From: Tremella fuciformis
Lineage: Eukaryota > Basidiomycota > Tremellomycetes > Tremellales > Tremellaceae
Assembly (NCBI GenBank): GCA_032768795.1
Contig: CP136491.1
Location: forward strand, 3,350,501 to 3,414,500
DNA length: 64,000 bases
Direction of reading: 5' to 3'
The notes below the pieces were generated by a model. The model was given only the letters and a program-made list of their open reading frames with translations. It had not been told where the DNA came from and did no database searches. Made by a program: the position numbers and the translations under genes. The stretch's first letter is position 1, and the number at the start of each line of letters is the position of its first letter. Shown in pieces: positions 1 through 10,764 of the stretch.

Positions 1-265
1 TCCTATCCAATCTCGCTCTAATCAGAGAACTCGGCTAATCTCGGCATCGGCTATAGCCCAATACAGGCACTTGGCGAGGGCGGCAAAAATGCTAATCAAT
101 TACAAACTGGTACCTGATAAACTAATCCGGGTTTACTAGTCCCGGGTTATGGGGCTCCAGGCGGCCTCACACGTGGAATCAGCGTGGCCAAGCCAGGGCC
201 GCTTCAGCTACGACACGCTTGAAGTGTCATCTCACCACATACTGCGCCGTCTCGCAGCCAGCAGG

Positions 266-3200
266 ATGGAGCCGGACCTCATACATGAGGTCAGCAATGG
301 TCACTCAAACCAAGAAGATCGTGGACCCGCGTCTGCCGGGCCGTCCAGGCGGTCATCAGTATCGACAACCCATTCCTCCCAGAGCAGCTCAAGTAGTCCC
401 TCAAGGAAAGGCAAGGAGCGAGCCATCGAGCCCGAGGAGCAAGAAGCGAGCCCCAGACTGTCTGGTCGGCTCAGCAATGGCAACGCCAAACCGAGACCTG
501 AGAGCGGTACAGGTGACGAAGAGGAAAGCGACGACGAAGAAGAGGAAGAGCCGTAAGAGCCACAAAGCTCAGAAGGAGCTCGAGACGCTGATTGAGAGGG
601 CGCTCAAGTATAGTCGCTTGAAAGGCCGAATCCCAGAAATACTGGCCAAGGATACTGCTTCAGCCATCGACATATCGCCAAGAGTGATCGTGCGTTGGAT
701 CGACTTGATGAGACAACAAGCTGATCGAAGGCATTGGGAACTCATAATGGCATGGTGCATGTTCTGAGCTATGAAGGATCCAAAGTCAACTCCTTCCGTC
801 CGCATGCCGCAAGCATAACTTGTCTACGCATGGACGAGGAGAACGACTTTGTGGCCACTGCGAGCTTTGAAGGTTAGTTGAGCCGTGCAACGTCTGCGGC
901 CACTAACCCAAACAGGACGAGTGGTGATACACTCGATCACGAGCAACGAGTCGTATGCTTTTGATTACAAACGCCCTATGCGAGCCATTGCCCTTGAACC
1001 TGAATTTTCGAAGAAGACCTCCCGCGCTTTTGTTTGCGGGGGCATGGCGGGAAACCTGATCTACCAGGAGAAAGGGTGGATGGGGTACAAGGAGAAGATC
1101 TTGCATTCCGGAGAGGGCCCGATATGGGCCATCGAATGGCGAGGGAATTTGATCGCTTGGGCTAATGATCAAGTGAGGCGAATGTCATATTGCAGTGCTT
1201 GGCTCACGACAGGGCGTCAAGATATACGACATCGCCAGCGAGCAGCGGATAGGCTTCATCGATCGCGGTCCAAACGCTCCTCGGGCCGAGCTATTCAAAT
1301 GTACTCTCTATTGGAAAGACGATGCGACCCTAATCATCGCTTGGGCCGATCATGTCAAGATTGTCAGGATACGATCTCGTTCTCGCAATCAGCTGTCGGC
1401 GCCGATACTTTCCTTGGAACTCACAGCGGACTATCAGGTCGATTGCATGTTGTCTGGCATAGCGCAATATCAGAAGTCGTTCATGGTCCTCGCCTACATC
1501 TCACCAGACACTTATGAAAACGAGGCGACCGAAGATCGGGCGGAGCAAAGAAGAAAGGCCGCGAACCGCCCGGAGCTTCGTCTGATCGAAAACGGCGAGG
1601 AAATGTCGGCAGATGAGCTGCAACTAGCCAATTTCCACATGTACGGCTGTAACGACTACCTGCTTGTCAAGTCGCGCAGGAACGAGGAGGAGGCTTTCTT
1701 TGTCGTAAGCCCGTCGGACATCATTGTTGTCAGGCCGAGGGACGCCGCGGATCACATCGAATGGCTGGTGGAGAGACAGCGATTCGAGGAAGCCTTGGCG
1801 TCTGCAGAGGAGTTGCAAAAGAAGCACGGATCGGCCATGGATGTCAAAGGGATTGGACTGAAATACATGCAGCATCTGATCGATCAGCGTGAGTTGCGCG
1901 ACAGACACGGGGCGGGTGACTCACTAGGTAGATGACTATGCCCAGGCAGCCGCACTGGCACCCAAAGTGCTTAAAGCAGATCGAGAGGCATGGGAGAGCT
2001 GGATTTACACTTTCGTCCAGCATCAACATCTCTTCGTGCGTACGCCCGTAGGCTGCAAGACCTCGGCTAATGAAAAGGACATCATTCCGTTTATCCCCAC
2101 GCGGGATCCCCAGCTCGGCCGCCCTGTCTACGAAATGGTCATCGGGCATCTAGTGGTAAACGACAAAGAGGCCAGTGAAATTGCGTGCTGCGGTTCTCCA
2201 CTGATCTTCCAGATGCTGTTGAAGACCGTAACAACCTGGCCCGCAGAGGTGTACGACATCAGTACCGTCATGTCAGCCGTACAAGGCGAACTGCAGGCAA
2301 CGAAGGACGACCCTTTGCTGCTTGAGTGCATGGGCGAGCTTCACGTCATCAACCGACAGCCCGCCAAGGCTCTGCCGTACTTCCTCCGTTTGCGCAAGCC
2401 CAACGTCTTTGACCTCATTCGCGAGCACAGCCTATTCCCTGCGGTACAAGAGCAGGCATTGCTGTTGGTCGAATTCGATCAAGAACGTATCGCTACCAAT
2501 GAGACGGAAAGCCAGGGGAAGCATGGACCGGCGATCCAGCTCCTGGTCGATCACACCTATTCAATCCCGGTGGGCCAGATGTGCACGAGGGCTAATTCAC
2601 AGCTGACCTGCAGATTGACAAAGTGGTCCATCAGCTCGAGCCCAAGCCGAAATACCTCTACATGTACCTCGACTCCTTATTCGCCAAGGATCCATCGACT
2701 GTCCTGCCGTACAGCGATAGGATGGTGGAGTTGTACGCCGCTTATGACCATGAGCGACTGATGCCTTTCCTCCGTGCGAGCAACTTCTACGATCTCGAGC
2801 GGGCCTACAATATTTGCAAAGAGCGCGACTATGTGGACGAGATGGTCTTCCTGCTCGGGCGGATGGGCAACAGCAAACAGGCTCTCATGCTCATTATCGA
2901 GCGTCTGGGTGATGTCAAGAAAGCCATCGAGTTTGCCAGCGACCAGGCGGATGAAGACCTTTGGGAAGATCTCTTGGCATATTCCGAGACAAGGCCGGAC
3001 TTCATCCGGGCTTTGCTGGAACACGTCGGGGCGGAAATCAACCCGATCAGACTAATCCGGCGTATCCGTGATGGCATGGAGATACCGGGACTCAAGGCGG
3101 CGCTCGTCAAGATTCTCCACGCATCAAACCTGCAAGTCTCGTTGCTAGACGGATGCCACACCATCTTGAACGGCGATTGCAGTGCTCTGGCAACTACCCT

Positions 3201-3629
3201 CCAGGCGGGCCAGACCGGCAGCGCGCGAGCTTCGGGTGAGCCATGAGACAAGCTTCTGCCGTGAAGGAGCGCTGACGTTCAGGCCAAAGTCGATGCGACG
3301 TGTGCGGGCTGGCCGCGTTCCCTGTAGCGTCCGACGAGGACGTCTCGCCACTTGTCTTAATGTACCTCTGCCGCCATCTCGTGCACGCCAACTGCGCCTT
3401 TCCGAACCCCGATATCGAATTGCCGCCTCGCCCGGAGAACGCATCAGTGTCATACCTGCTTTCAACTGATAACCGCCGCAGTGCTCGTACCCAACAACGA
3501 GCCATTGGCGCCAAGCTGTCGTACGCAGCAGCGGTCCGCGTACGCGTCGGGGGCTGCCCGGTCTGTTCGCATCATCGTGGTCAGTCACATCCCGCTGCTG
3601 TTCGCCAGGTCCAGGCTGTTGGCGCATGA
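266..3629 (+). CDS. VPS41: VPS41, HOPS complex subunit
   Basis: Vps41 is the HOPS tethering subunit that binds Rab7/Ypt7 and directs fusion of endosomes and AP-3 vesicles with the vacuole. Eight exons were placed: 266-552, 599-683, 731-872, 916-1172, 1213-1888, 1932-2569, 2614-3235 and 3283-3629. They sum to 1,018 codons. The order is an acidic Ser-rich N-terminus, a WD40-like propeller (family signatures LGTHNG and WANDQGVKIYDI form across splice junctions), a clathrin heavy-chain repeat region, and a C-terminal RING-like domain with CDVC, CRHLVHANC and CPVC. The start at 266 is chosen because the frame also stays open to an ATG at 149, but the family region begins only after the acidic run. 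Introns are 40-48 nt. The gene is convergent with the next one. The family call is firm; the exact start is not. Confidence 0.93.
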
Positions 3630-3733
3630 TGATAAAGTGAGCGTGACGTGACATACGGATGGAGATGCATGCCTGCTGCACCTCGTGTCTGTGTGTGAGA
3701 GATGAATGCTACAGATGTGTGTGATGCGCCGAT

Positions 3734-4462
3734 CTAGTGAAAATCCCACAGCTCCATTCCTGCCATCCCCGCATCTGGCGCGACTGCTGCTGCTGCTCCT
3801 CCTGCTCCAGCGCCCGCCGCTCGTCGCTCGCGATACGCCCTCCACGCTTCTGCCGACACCGGACCCCGATTCCCGAGCTTGCTCGAAGGTCTGTCGGCGT
3901 CCACCTCTGAGTCTTCAGGGGCCGACCGGCCATTGCGCCTCGCGAGCGACTCGATGCTGCGCAGCGTATGCCCCGGTCCCCACTCAATCCGACTGGTGGG
4001 CGGGCCCGTCCGGCTGCGCCTCGCCAGCGGGCGCGAGCGCGCAAATGCCGACAAGTGCAGCTCGTTCTCGAGATGCCGCGGGATGAGCGCCGACGCCAGC
4101 ACGAGCGAGAGCACAGCGAGGACAAAGACCACAAAGGGGATGGTCGTCCCTCCCGTACGGCGCTTCCGCCCGTGTCGCCCGTGCCCGGGCGCGTGCGGCC
4201 GGGCGTAGCGCAGCGGCGTGAGCAGGTCGGCGTGCGGCATGCCGCTGTCGTCTTCGTACTCGTCGGGCTCGTCCACCGGGAAGAGCGGGTGTGTGTGTCG
4301 TCGGATGGCGCGGATGCGCGCGCGGGGACCGGCGGATCCGCCGGAGGAGGAGGATGAGGAGGACGGGCCGCTGCTGGGCGATGGGGACGATGGGCAGTGC
4401 GCGTCGAATGAGAAACAGGGCGTCGAGGGCGTGACGATGACGGTGGGGATGGGCGAGTTCAT
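3734..4462 (-). CDS. hypothetical single-pass membrane protein
   Basis: This is an unspliced 242-residue ORF that I do not recognise. The N-terminal third is Ser/Pro-rich with an SSSSSSSGG run, followed by an acidic patch (DEPDEYEDDSG). A basic stretch (RHGRKRRTGG) leads into one hydrophobic segment at about residues 110-128 (IPFVVFVLAVLSLVLASAL). The remainder is Arg/Ala-rich and probably disordered. The layout of a basic flank before one TM suggests a type II or tail-type single-pass protein with its N-terminus in the cytosol; that is inference. Its stop lies about 100 bp from the VPS41 stop, so the two genes are convergent. Strong third-position G/C supports coding. Confidence 0.6.
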   Translation of the reverse strand: MNSPIPTVIVTPSTPCFSFDAHCPSSPSPSSGPSSSSSSSGGSAGPRARIRAIRRHTHPLFPVDEPDEYEDDSGMPHADLLTPLRYARPHAPGHGRHGRKRRTGGTTIPFVVFVLAVLSLVLASALIPRHLENELHLSAFARSRPLARRSRTGPPTSRIEWGPGHTLRSIESLARRNGRSAPEDSEVDADRPSSKLGNRGPVSAEAWRAYRERRAAGAGAGGAAAAVAPDAGMAGMELWDFH

Positions 4463-5239
4463 CGTTGCGTGTTTAGCGCTCGGGATACGGGGTAGGGGCT
4501 AGCGTGGTGGCGAGGGTGTGAGAGAGTGTGGTGCGGGACTAGCCCTCGGACGCTGCTTGCCTGCTAGCAGCGACGGCGGCCGTGGTGGTGGTGGTGGCGA
4601 TGGCAACAGACCAACGAGCGGTACTGTACCAGCACGAACCGCTAATGAAGGCTGAAAGAGAGTTTGCAAGATGATGCGATGAGACGAGGAAGCGAACAGT
4701 CCTTCCTTCTATCTTCCAAGTCTACTGTCGCCAAACACGCGTAAAGCCATGTAGATCAACACCCTGACCAGGGGGACATGTCAACTACATCTCGCTGGTC
4801 AGAGCTTCTCGAGGCAAGCACCACACCTAGAGCTTCCTACCACAACAACAATAACTGTACTCTGCTCCAACCCTGACATGGCCGAGACGCGTCGAATTTC
4901 CCTAAGTTCCTTGCTGCCCCTTGTCTTTTGCCCCTTGTCTTTTGCCCCTTGTCTTTTGCCCATGCAGCCGCACGTCGAGCAGAGGCACGCGGCACTGGGA
5001 ACGATGAGCGGCCATGCAGATCATGGCGCTGCATCGATCCCGTACAGACCTGTACTATGGAAGGATGTTTGACCGCTTCATCGACTGCGAGTCTCTAGCG
5101 CAAACTCTGCGAGATAAACTCCCGCGACACGCGCTTGATAGCAGAGCCAAACCCATTTAGACCTTCCGGACATGCCGTAGCGTAGCGCACGCAGCGCAGC
5201 GCGTATGACGTCGCTCATACGGTGATCGCATCTGGACAG
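4463..5239. other. intergenic region, promoter side of the TM protein gene
   Basis: No supported gene. The part nearest 4463 should hold the promoter of the minus-strand membrane protein, and the part near 5240 is downstream of the methyltransferase. Apart from the 14-bp tandem repeat at 4917-4958 I see no structured element. Confidence 0.5.
4917..4958. repeat. 14-bp tandem repeat, three copies
   Basis: Three perfect head-to-tail copies of CCCCTTGTCTTTTG occupy this stretch, followed by a partial CC. It is a minisatellite-like pyrimidine tract in the intergenic region. Confidence 0.9.
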
Positions 5240-6451
5240 TCATGCCCCCTCCGTGTCACTATCGAGCGTCGTCGAGCGATACACTCTCAGCTTGACCCTG
5301 CCATCAGCCATCAGAGCCCGAGACAGTGCATCTCACACCAAATGCCGACTCACTTCTCTCGGACAATCTCCAGCTCGCTCTCCTGCTCGTCGTCCGCCGA
5401 TCGCGCGTACAGCTTGTCGCCCGCCGCCTGCCAGGCGGCTAGGTCCCACCGCGCCCACCCCCACGTCTCCTTAATCTGCACTCAGCATCGCCGACCCAGC
5501 GCGGCACGCTGCTCTCACCTCTGGCTTCTTGTGCGGGGCGACGACAACGAGCCAACGCGCCTTGGCGCTCAGCTCGTACAACAGCGCCCAGAGCTCGCTG
5601 GGGCTCGGGACGAGGTGCAGCGCAAACGAGCAGATGATCATATCCCACACGAGCCCCGTCTCGTCCGCCTCGGCACCGTCGGGCAGCTGCCCAGCCGCGA
5701 GGTCGGCGAATGAGAGCGGGGAGCACTCGCGCCCCGTCCGCGTCTTGTATGCCGGTGCCGTGTACTGCTCATGAGCCCCGAGAGCCCCGAAGAGGAGGCG
5801 GACCCACCGGGTCGGTGGCGATGATGTCCAGAGTGAAGGAAGGGGGCAGGTCCGGCCGAGCGGCAGGGAAGAGCGCTTTCTGGCCCGGCCTGCCTGTGCC
5901 CGTCCCCCTCCGCGCGTTGGGCGGGATGAACGCCCTGCTTGGCATGGGGTACAGCGACGAGGGGCCGGCAGCAGGAGGCAAGGAGGGAACGAGCGTAGGA
6001 CGGGGCATGGCTGGCGTTTCTGGCTCTCCGCGCGCGGCCCAGTCCAGAAGGCATAGCGTCGCTTCTCCACTGCCTGTTCAGCTGCGTAACGGTTGCGAGG
6101 TGGACGTACCTTCCAGCGGCCATATCTAGCACTCTCAACCTGCTGCATCCCTCCTCTGCGTCCTCGCGGTGTGCACTGTGCATCGCGCGGCCCTCGGCCT
6201 CCCACCATTGGTTCATATAGGCCCATATCACCTGCAGAGATTAGCATCGTCGGGCGAGCAGAAAGGTCCGGGCGCACCTTCTTGATGCCCGGCATGAAGG
6301 GGTTGCGATAGCTCGACGAGACCTTCTTGTAGTACTGAGTCCGTCAGCGGTGCATGAACGATTGCTCTGGGGTAGAGAGCACCTCGTCCACGCCGTACTG
6401 GTCGTAGTTGTCCCGCATGGCGTGGTTGAGGTTCCCCCATGCCTCGGTCAT
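5240..6451 (-). CDS. SAM-dependent methyltransferase domain protein
   Basis: A class I methyltransferase, likely cytosolic, with unknown substrate. Seven exons on the minus strand (6383-6451, 6278-6334, 6110-6231, 5808-6069, 5519-5764, 5354-5475, 5240-5297) sum to 312 codons. Motif I is VLDMAAGSGEAT, formed across intron 3, followed by DIIATDP. A later WDMIICSFALHLV strand and LVVVAPHKKPE complete the Rossmann pattern. The ATG at 6451 has a strong context (GCCGCCATG). The terminal exon was added because GTGAGT at 5353 is a perfect donor and splicing yields a family-like ending (LRVYRS) rather than a stop at once. The family is a conserved but uncharacterised fungal group. Confidence 0.82.
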
Positions 6452-6830
6452 GGCGGCGGTCGTCGGTGGATGACTGAACTGCCAACTATTACGAGGCGAG
6501 AGAGTGAGTCTGGCTGCTCAACTAAGAGTCACGGCCAGGTGTACTTGCGCATGCACAGCGGGTCTGGTGAGCGTTGTAGAGGTGTCTGAGATAACAATGA
6601 GACCGTCGAGGAATCAGGTGGACCGAAATTGTGGAGGCAATCAACCGATTAGCATGTAGGTAGATGTGCATGATTATGAACGTCCATGTACCAAGATTAG
6701 AGATAGATCATACCATAGTGGTGCAGCGCCTACCAGAGGTCATCCATGCACCCAGAGAGGCCGCGCTCACGTAGCGAGTCATCAGCCTCCCGCGAGGGGT
6801 AGGTGCACGCTTCATTCAGCCGACACCGGC
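6452..6830. other. intergenic region between chitinase and methyltransferase
   Basis: Holds the methyltransferase promoter (near 6452) and the chitinase 3' end (near 6831). I see no further gene or structure. Confidence 0.5.
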
Positions 6831-9008
6831 CTACAGGTCGAGGCCCGAACGCACAGCGTCCGTCAAGGGCCAGCTGCTCCCTGTCCAGTCCCCATCCATC
6901 GAGAAGACGTTGCACCCCCTCAGGCCGGCTTGCGCGGCAAATTGGCCCTTGAGGGACATGGACTCGGGGTCGTCGTACGTGACGATCTGGCCCGACTTGG
7001 TCGACTTGAGCCACGGCTACTGCGTCAGCGACCCGTCCAATGAGTGAGAAGGAGAAGGGGGACTGACGGTGTGAGAGCACTCGTCCCATTCCCTCGTGAA
7101 GCCCCCTGCGCCGACATAGTCGCCCTCGACCAACTGCAGCGCGCCTTGCTGGATGAGCTCGACAAACATGACCTGGCCGTCGGTCGTGCCGCCATCGTCG
7201 TTCTCCACAGTGATGTAGCTGCTCCGCCTGTCCGGGCGCAGCATGTGGTCCCGCCGCTGTACCAGCGACGTGGCGGACGACATTTGCAGGTAGCCGTACG
7301 CAGGGACGCCGAGCGTGATCTTGCTCGCGGGCATGCCGGCGCTCGTCCACGAGCTGACGGCCGCGTACGCGTTGGCGAGCGGCTGCGTCGAGTTGCCGCA
7401 CGCGTCGGACAGGGGCGCGTTCGGGCCCGGCGTCGAGGACGACCCCCAGATGTCGTAGTTCATAATGAGGATCCAGTCGATGACGTCGGCGAATGCGCTG
7501 ACGTCCGACAGGGGGTTACCATCGCTGCCCGTGAAGGGCCACACCTGCGTGGCGAGCGAGATGAGCGCGCCGGACGGCAGGGCGTCCCGCATCTCCTGCA
7601 GAAAGGTCAAAAAGTTGGCCGAGTCGGCCGACGACACGGCGTTGCCCTCGGCGCCCGACGTTCCGGGGTACTCCCAGTCAATGTCGATGCCGTCGAGCTC
7701 GTACGTGTCGTACGCCGAGGTGATGTGCGACAGGAACGTCTTGCGGGCCGACGAGGAGGCGCAGATGGTCGAGAAGTACGTCGAGCCCGTCCACCCGCCG
7801 ATGGACAGCTTGACGCGCTTCCCCGCCGCGTGCGCACCCGACACGAGGCGCTTCAGCAGGTCGGACGAGTCGTCCTGCGTAAACTCGAGGCCGTACGACG
7901 ACGTGGGGAGCGCAAAGGCAAAGTCGACCACGTCAAACTTGTCCCAGTCGACGTCTTCGGGGGGGAGCGAGTCGCCCGCCCAGTCGGCATAGTAGCCGTT
8001 CATGATCACGTCGGGCAGGGCACCGGTGGGGCGGCCGGTGGATGCGGTCGATGTCGAGGATGCGGTGACGCTTGAAGACGAACTTAGAGTCGCCGACGCG
8101 GTGATCGAGGATGAGTTGGCCGAAGTCCCCGACGAGGTGATGGCAGAGGTGATGGCCGTTGGGGAGGCCGTCACTGCAGAGGTGATCGGGGCGGTGGCGT
8201 TCTGGGTGTACTGCGAGTCGGATACCGTCTGGTTCAGCGCGGATGATGATGCCGACGCTGACGCCGGCACGCTGGCGGAGCTCCAAGACGCTTCTGTCGC
8301 GGAGGATGTGATGGCAGAAGCGTTCGAGCTCGACGCCGACGCCGATACCGATGTCGAGGCGGACACAGACGCTGACGACGCTGAGCTGGTCTCGACCGAC
8401 GCAAAGGAGGAAATGGGGGCGGAAGAGGAGGTCGCCGACGAAGCAGAAGAGGATAGGACCTGCGCTTGTAGGGAGGAAGAGGGAGAGGCTGTGGCCGAAG
8501 AGGTGATGGCCGAAGATGAGGGAAGGGAGGAAGAGACCAAGCTCGAGTAATCGCTAGCCGATGCTGAGACGCTGTACGCCGCATCTGAGAGTGAGGCAGA
8601 GGCTGATGCCGAAAAAGAAGGGATGGCAGAAGCTGAAGCAGAAGGCGCTGCCGATGTCGAGGTGACATCCTCTGCTGCTGCACTGCTCGTCATGCTCCCG
8701 CCTGTACTGCTAGAGCTCCCGCTCGGCACGTCCCAATGCGCCTGGTCCGTCGGCTGCACCCAGACCGTCTGCGTGGTCGTCATCTCCACCCGGACGATCG
8801 TCGTGGCAGTGATGGGCAGTCCGCGCTCATCCAGCTCGCGCGGCTCCACCGCCATCCGTCGCCGGTAGTGTGGCGCATGCCAGCGCGGCAGCCGATGATG
8901 CCATCGCGCCGCGAGGTGTGCTTGGTCGGGGTCCGCCTGCTGCGCAGACACGGGAGAAGAGGAGGAGAGGGCGAGGGCAAGGAGAGCAAGGGAAGGCAGT
9001 GCGACCAT
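6831..9008 (-). CDS. secreted GH18 chitinase with long Ser-rich linker
   Basis: An endochitinase-type glycoside hydrolase that cleaves beta-1,4-GlcNAc in cell-wall chitin outside the cell. Two exons (7068-9008 and 6831-7016) join over a 51-nt intron to give 708 aa. Residues 1-22 form a signal peptide ending at PVSAQQ. A His/Arg-rich basic segment with candidate dibasic processing sites follows, then about 200 residues of Ser/Ala/Thr repeats that would be heavily O-mannosylated. The GH18 barrel starts near residue 335 (GYYADW). It carries SIGGW and the catalytic DGIDIDWEYPG with the Glu acid. The C-terminus ends soon after the last barrel strand; I see no GPI signal or chitin-binding domain. 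It is transcribed divergently from RNH201. Confidence 0.93.
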
Positions 9009-9618
9009 CGCGCGTCGCTGTCGGGCTGTGATAGGAGAAGGAAGGGAGAGCTACCAGAGCTCGAGGTCGATGACAGCACAGCTGTCTTTGCCGTCTGGCG
9101 GTGAAGGGATGAAAGAACGTCGGTGGTCGTCTTGCCGTCTGGCTGCCGTCGGGGGACGTGGTCGGGCGAACAAGATCGCCTGGATCCTGCACCTGCGTCC
9201 CGCTGAGACGCTCTGTCGACAAGAAAGAATGAAGATGAAGATGGGATCCAGGCTGCGCTGGGTTGGGATGTAGAAAATAGCCAACCAGCTGATCGGCCGC
9301 CACCGACCTGACCTACGGGAGTGAGTTCTGTGCGGCCGGCAGGTCAGTAATGGGGGATTCAGGGTGAGAGGCGGGGTCAGTAGAGCTCTAGGCTGGCTGA
9401 GCATGACGTTTGGGGCATGGGACGTTGTGGGATGGCTGGACGTCGAGTATGAGCAGTATGGACGAGCCATCTCATCTCTTCCCCGGGATCCTCTTCATTG
9501 GGATTTCTTATTTCTACCCTCCACTTAAATGACCCAGGAGGGAGATAACCACGTGGACGTCAAGACGCGTAGATGAAATGTCGAGTTGCTCGTAACTATA
9601 TTTGACAAGTACAGCAAG
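9009..9618. promoter_or_regulatory. divergent promoter region, chitinase / RNH201
   Basis: About 610 bp lie between the two start codons, so both promoters must be here. A pyrimidine-rich run near 9480-9530 precedes RNH201. No discrete operator was identified. Confidence 0.5.
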
Positions 9619-10687
9619 ATGCACCCCGCCGACCCGGTCAACCTCTCTCCTGTCCCGCCGCTGATAGACTCCTATGTCTACCACTCGGAACTGCCCGGCG
9701 ATATCGATGGAGACTGGATCATGGGTATAGACGAGGCGGGTCGTGGACGTAAGCCTCCTCTCCCCCCGTTGAGGCATAGCATGCTCAGCCCCCAGCGGTG
9801 CTCGGACCAATGGTGTACGCAGCCGCCCTTTGCCCCATGAGCTTCAAGCAGACGCTGGAGGGCATCGGCTTTGACGATTCGAAGGCGCTCTCCGCCGAGA
9901 CGCGGCAAAGCCTCTGGGAGGCCTTCGACGCCCACCCCCAGCTGTGCTATTCATCCAGCACGCTCTCGCCCCAGGCCATCTCAGCCAACATGCTTCGGCG
10001 GATACCGGTCAACCTGAACCGACAGGCGGAGGACGCGACGATCGGACTCATCCGCTCGGCGCTCGACCGCGGCGTCCGCATAGCAGAAGTGCGCCTCCCA
10101 CCTGTTCATTCTTTACAATTGACAGGCAGTGTTATGTCGACGCCCTGGGCCCCGCGCCGCAGTGGCAAGCCCGCCTATCGGCCCTGTTCCCCACGATCCA
10201 CTTCACCGTGTGTCCCAAGGCCGACTCGCTGTTCAAGATCGTCGGCGCGGCCAGCATCATCGCCAAGGTCACGCGCGACAGGTACATCGAGCACTGGGTT
10301 GACTGGGAGGACACCCACCAGCAGCCCGCAGCGGGCGCGGCGAAAGTCGAACAGGAAGCGGAGGAGGTGGCCAGGGGTAGCGGGTACCCGTCTGATCCTC
10401 GCACGCAGGCGTTCTTGCGAGATTCGCTCGACCCTGTGTTCGGGTACAAGGGCGCCGTGCGCTTCTCGTGGGCGACGGTCAAGGTCTTGCTGGATAAACA
10501 GGGCGTCGAGTGCAAGTGGTGCGCTATTCCTTGTCATTGCAGCAGCGCGAGCGAGGCAGCTGACGTGGCGCGCAGGATCGACGACCAGTCCCAGCCGTCG
10601 GCCGCGAGCTGGTTCGCGGGCGACGCAGATAATGGTCGCCCGAGAATATGGAGGGACGTCGGTATCAGCGGCGTCGGCGAGCTATAG
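9619..10687 (+). CDS. RNH201: RNase H2 catalytic subunit A
   Basis: RNase H2 removes single ribonucleotides and RNA-DNA hybrids from nuclear DNA. Three exons (9619-9748, 9796-10088, 10130-10687) give 326 aa. The first catalytic motif, GIDEAGRGPVLGPMVYAAA, is assembled over intron 1. The DSKAL motif follows in exon 2. The CYVDALGP strand with its Asp is at the start of exon 3, followed by CPKADSLFKIVGAASIIAKV. These supply the D-E-D-D active site of type 2 RNases H. The 3' part (near 10510-10560) reads through a Cys-rich stretch that could hide a very short intron, but the frame remains open to a family-like end (GVGEL). It is convergent with NOC3, only 77 bp apart. Confidence 0.92.
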
Positions 10688-10764
10688 CACCATCATCATC
10701 TTCTGGAGCGTACCACGTCATGTTCATAGGCATCATGCAATGTTGTATCAACACCTCGACTAGT

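Noticed and set aside
1..265. Coding exon upstream of VPS41 from the ATG at 149
   Set aside because: The frame is open, but the predicted residues have no family character and the ATG at 266 directly precedes the disordered acidic N-terminus typical of Vps41.
8002..8550. Acidic Glu/Asp/Ala-rich plus-strand ORF of 182 residues
   Set aside because: It is the antisense shadow of the Ser/Ala-rich linker of the chitinase; the repeated serine codons generate the acidic repeats.
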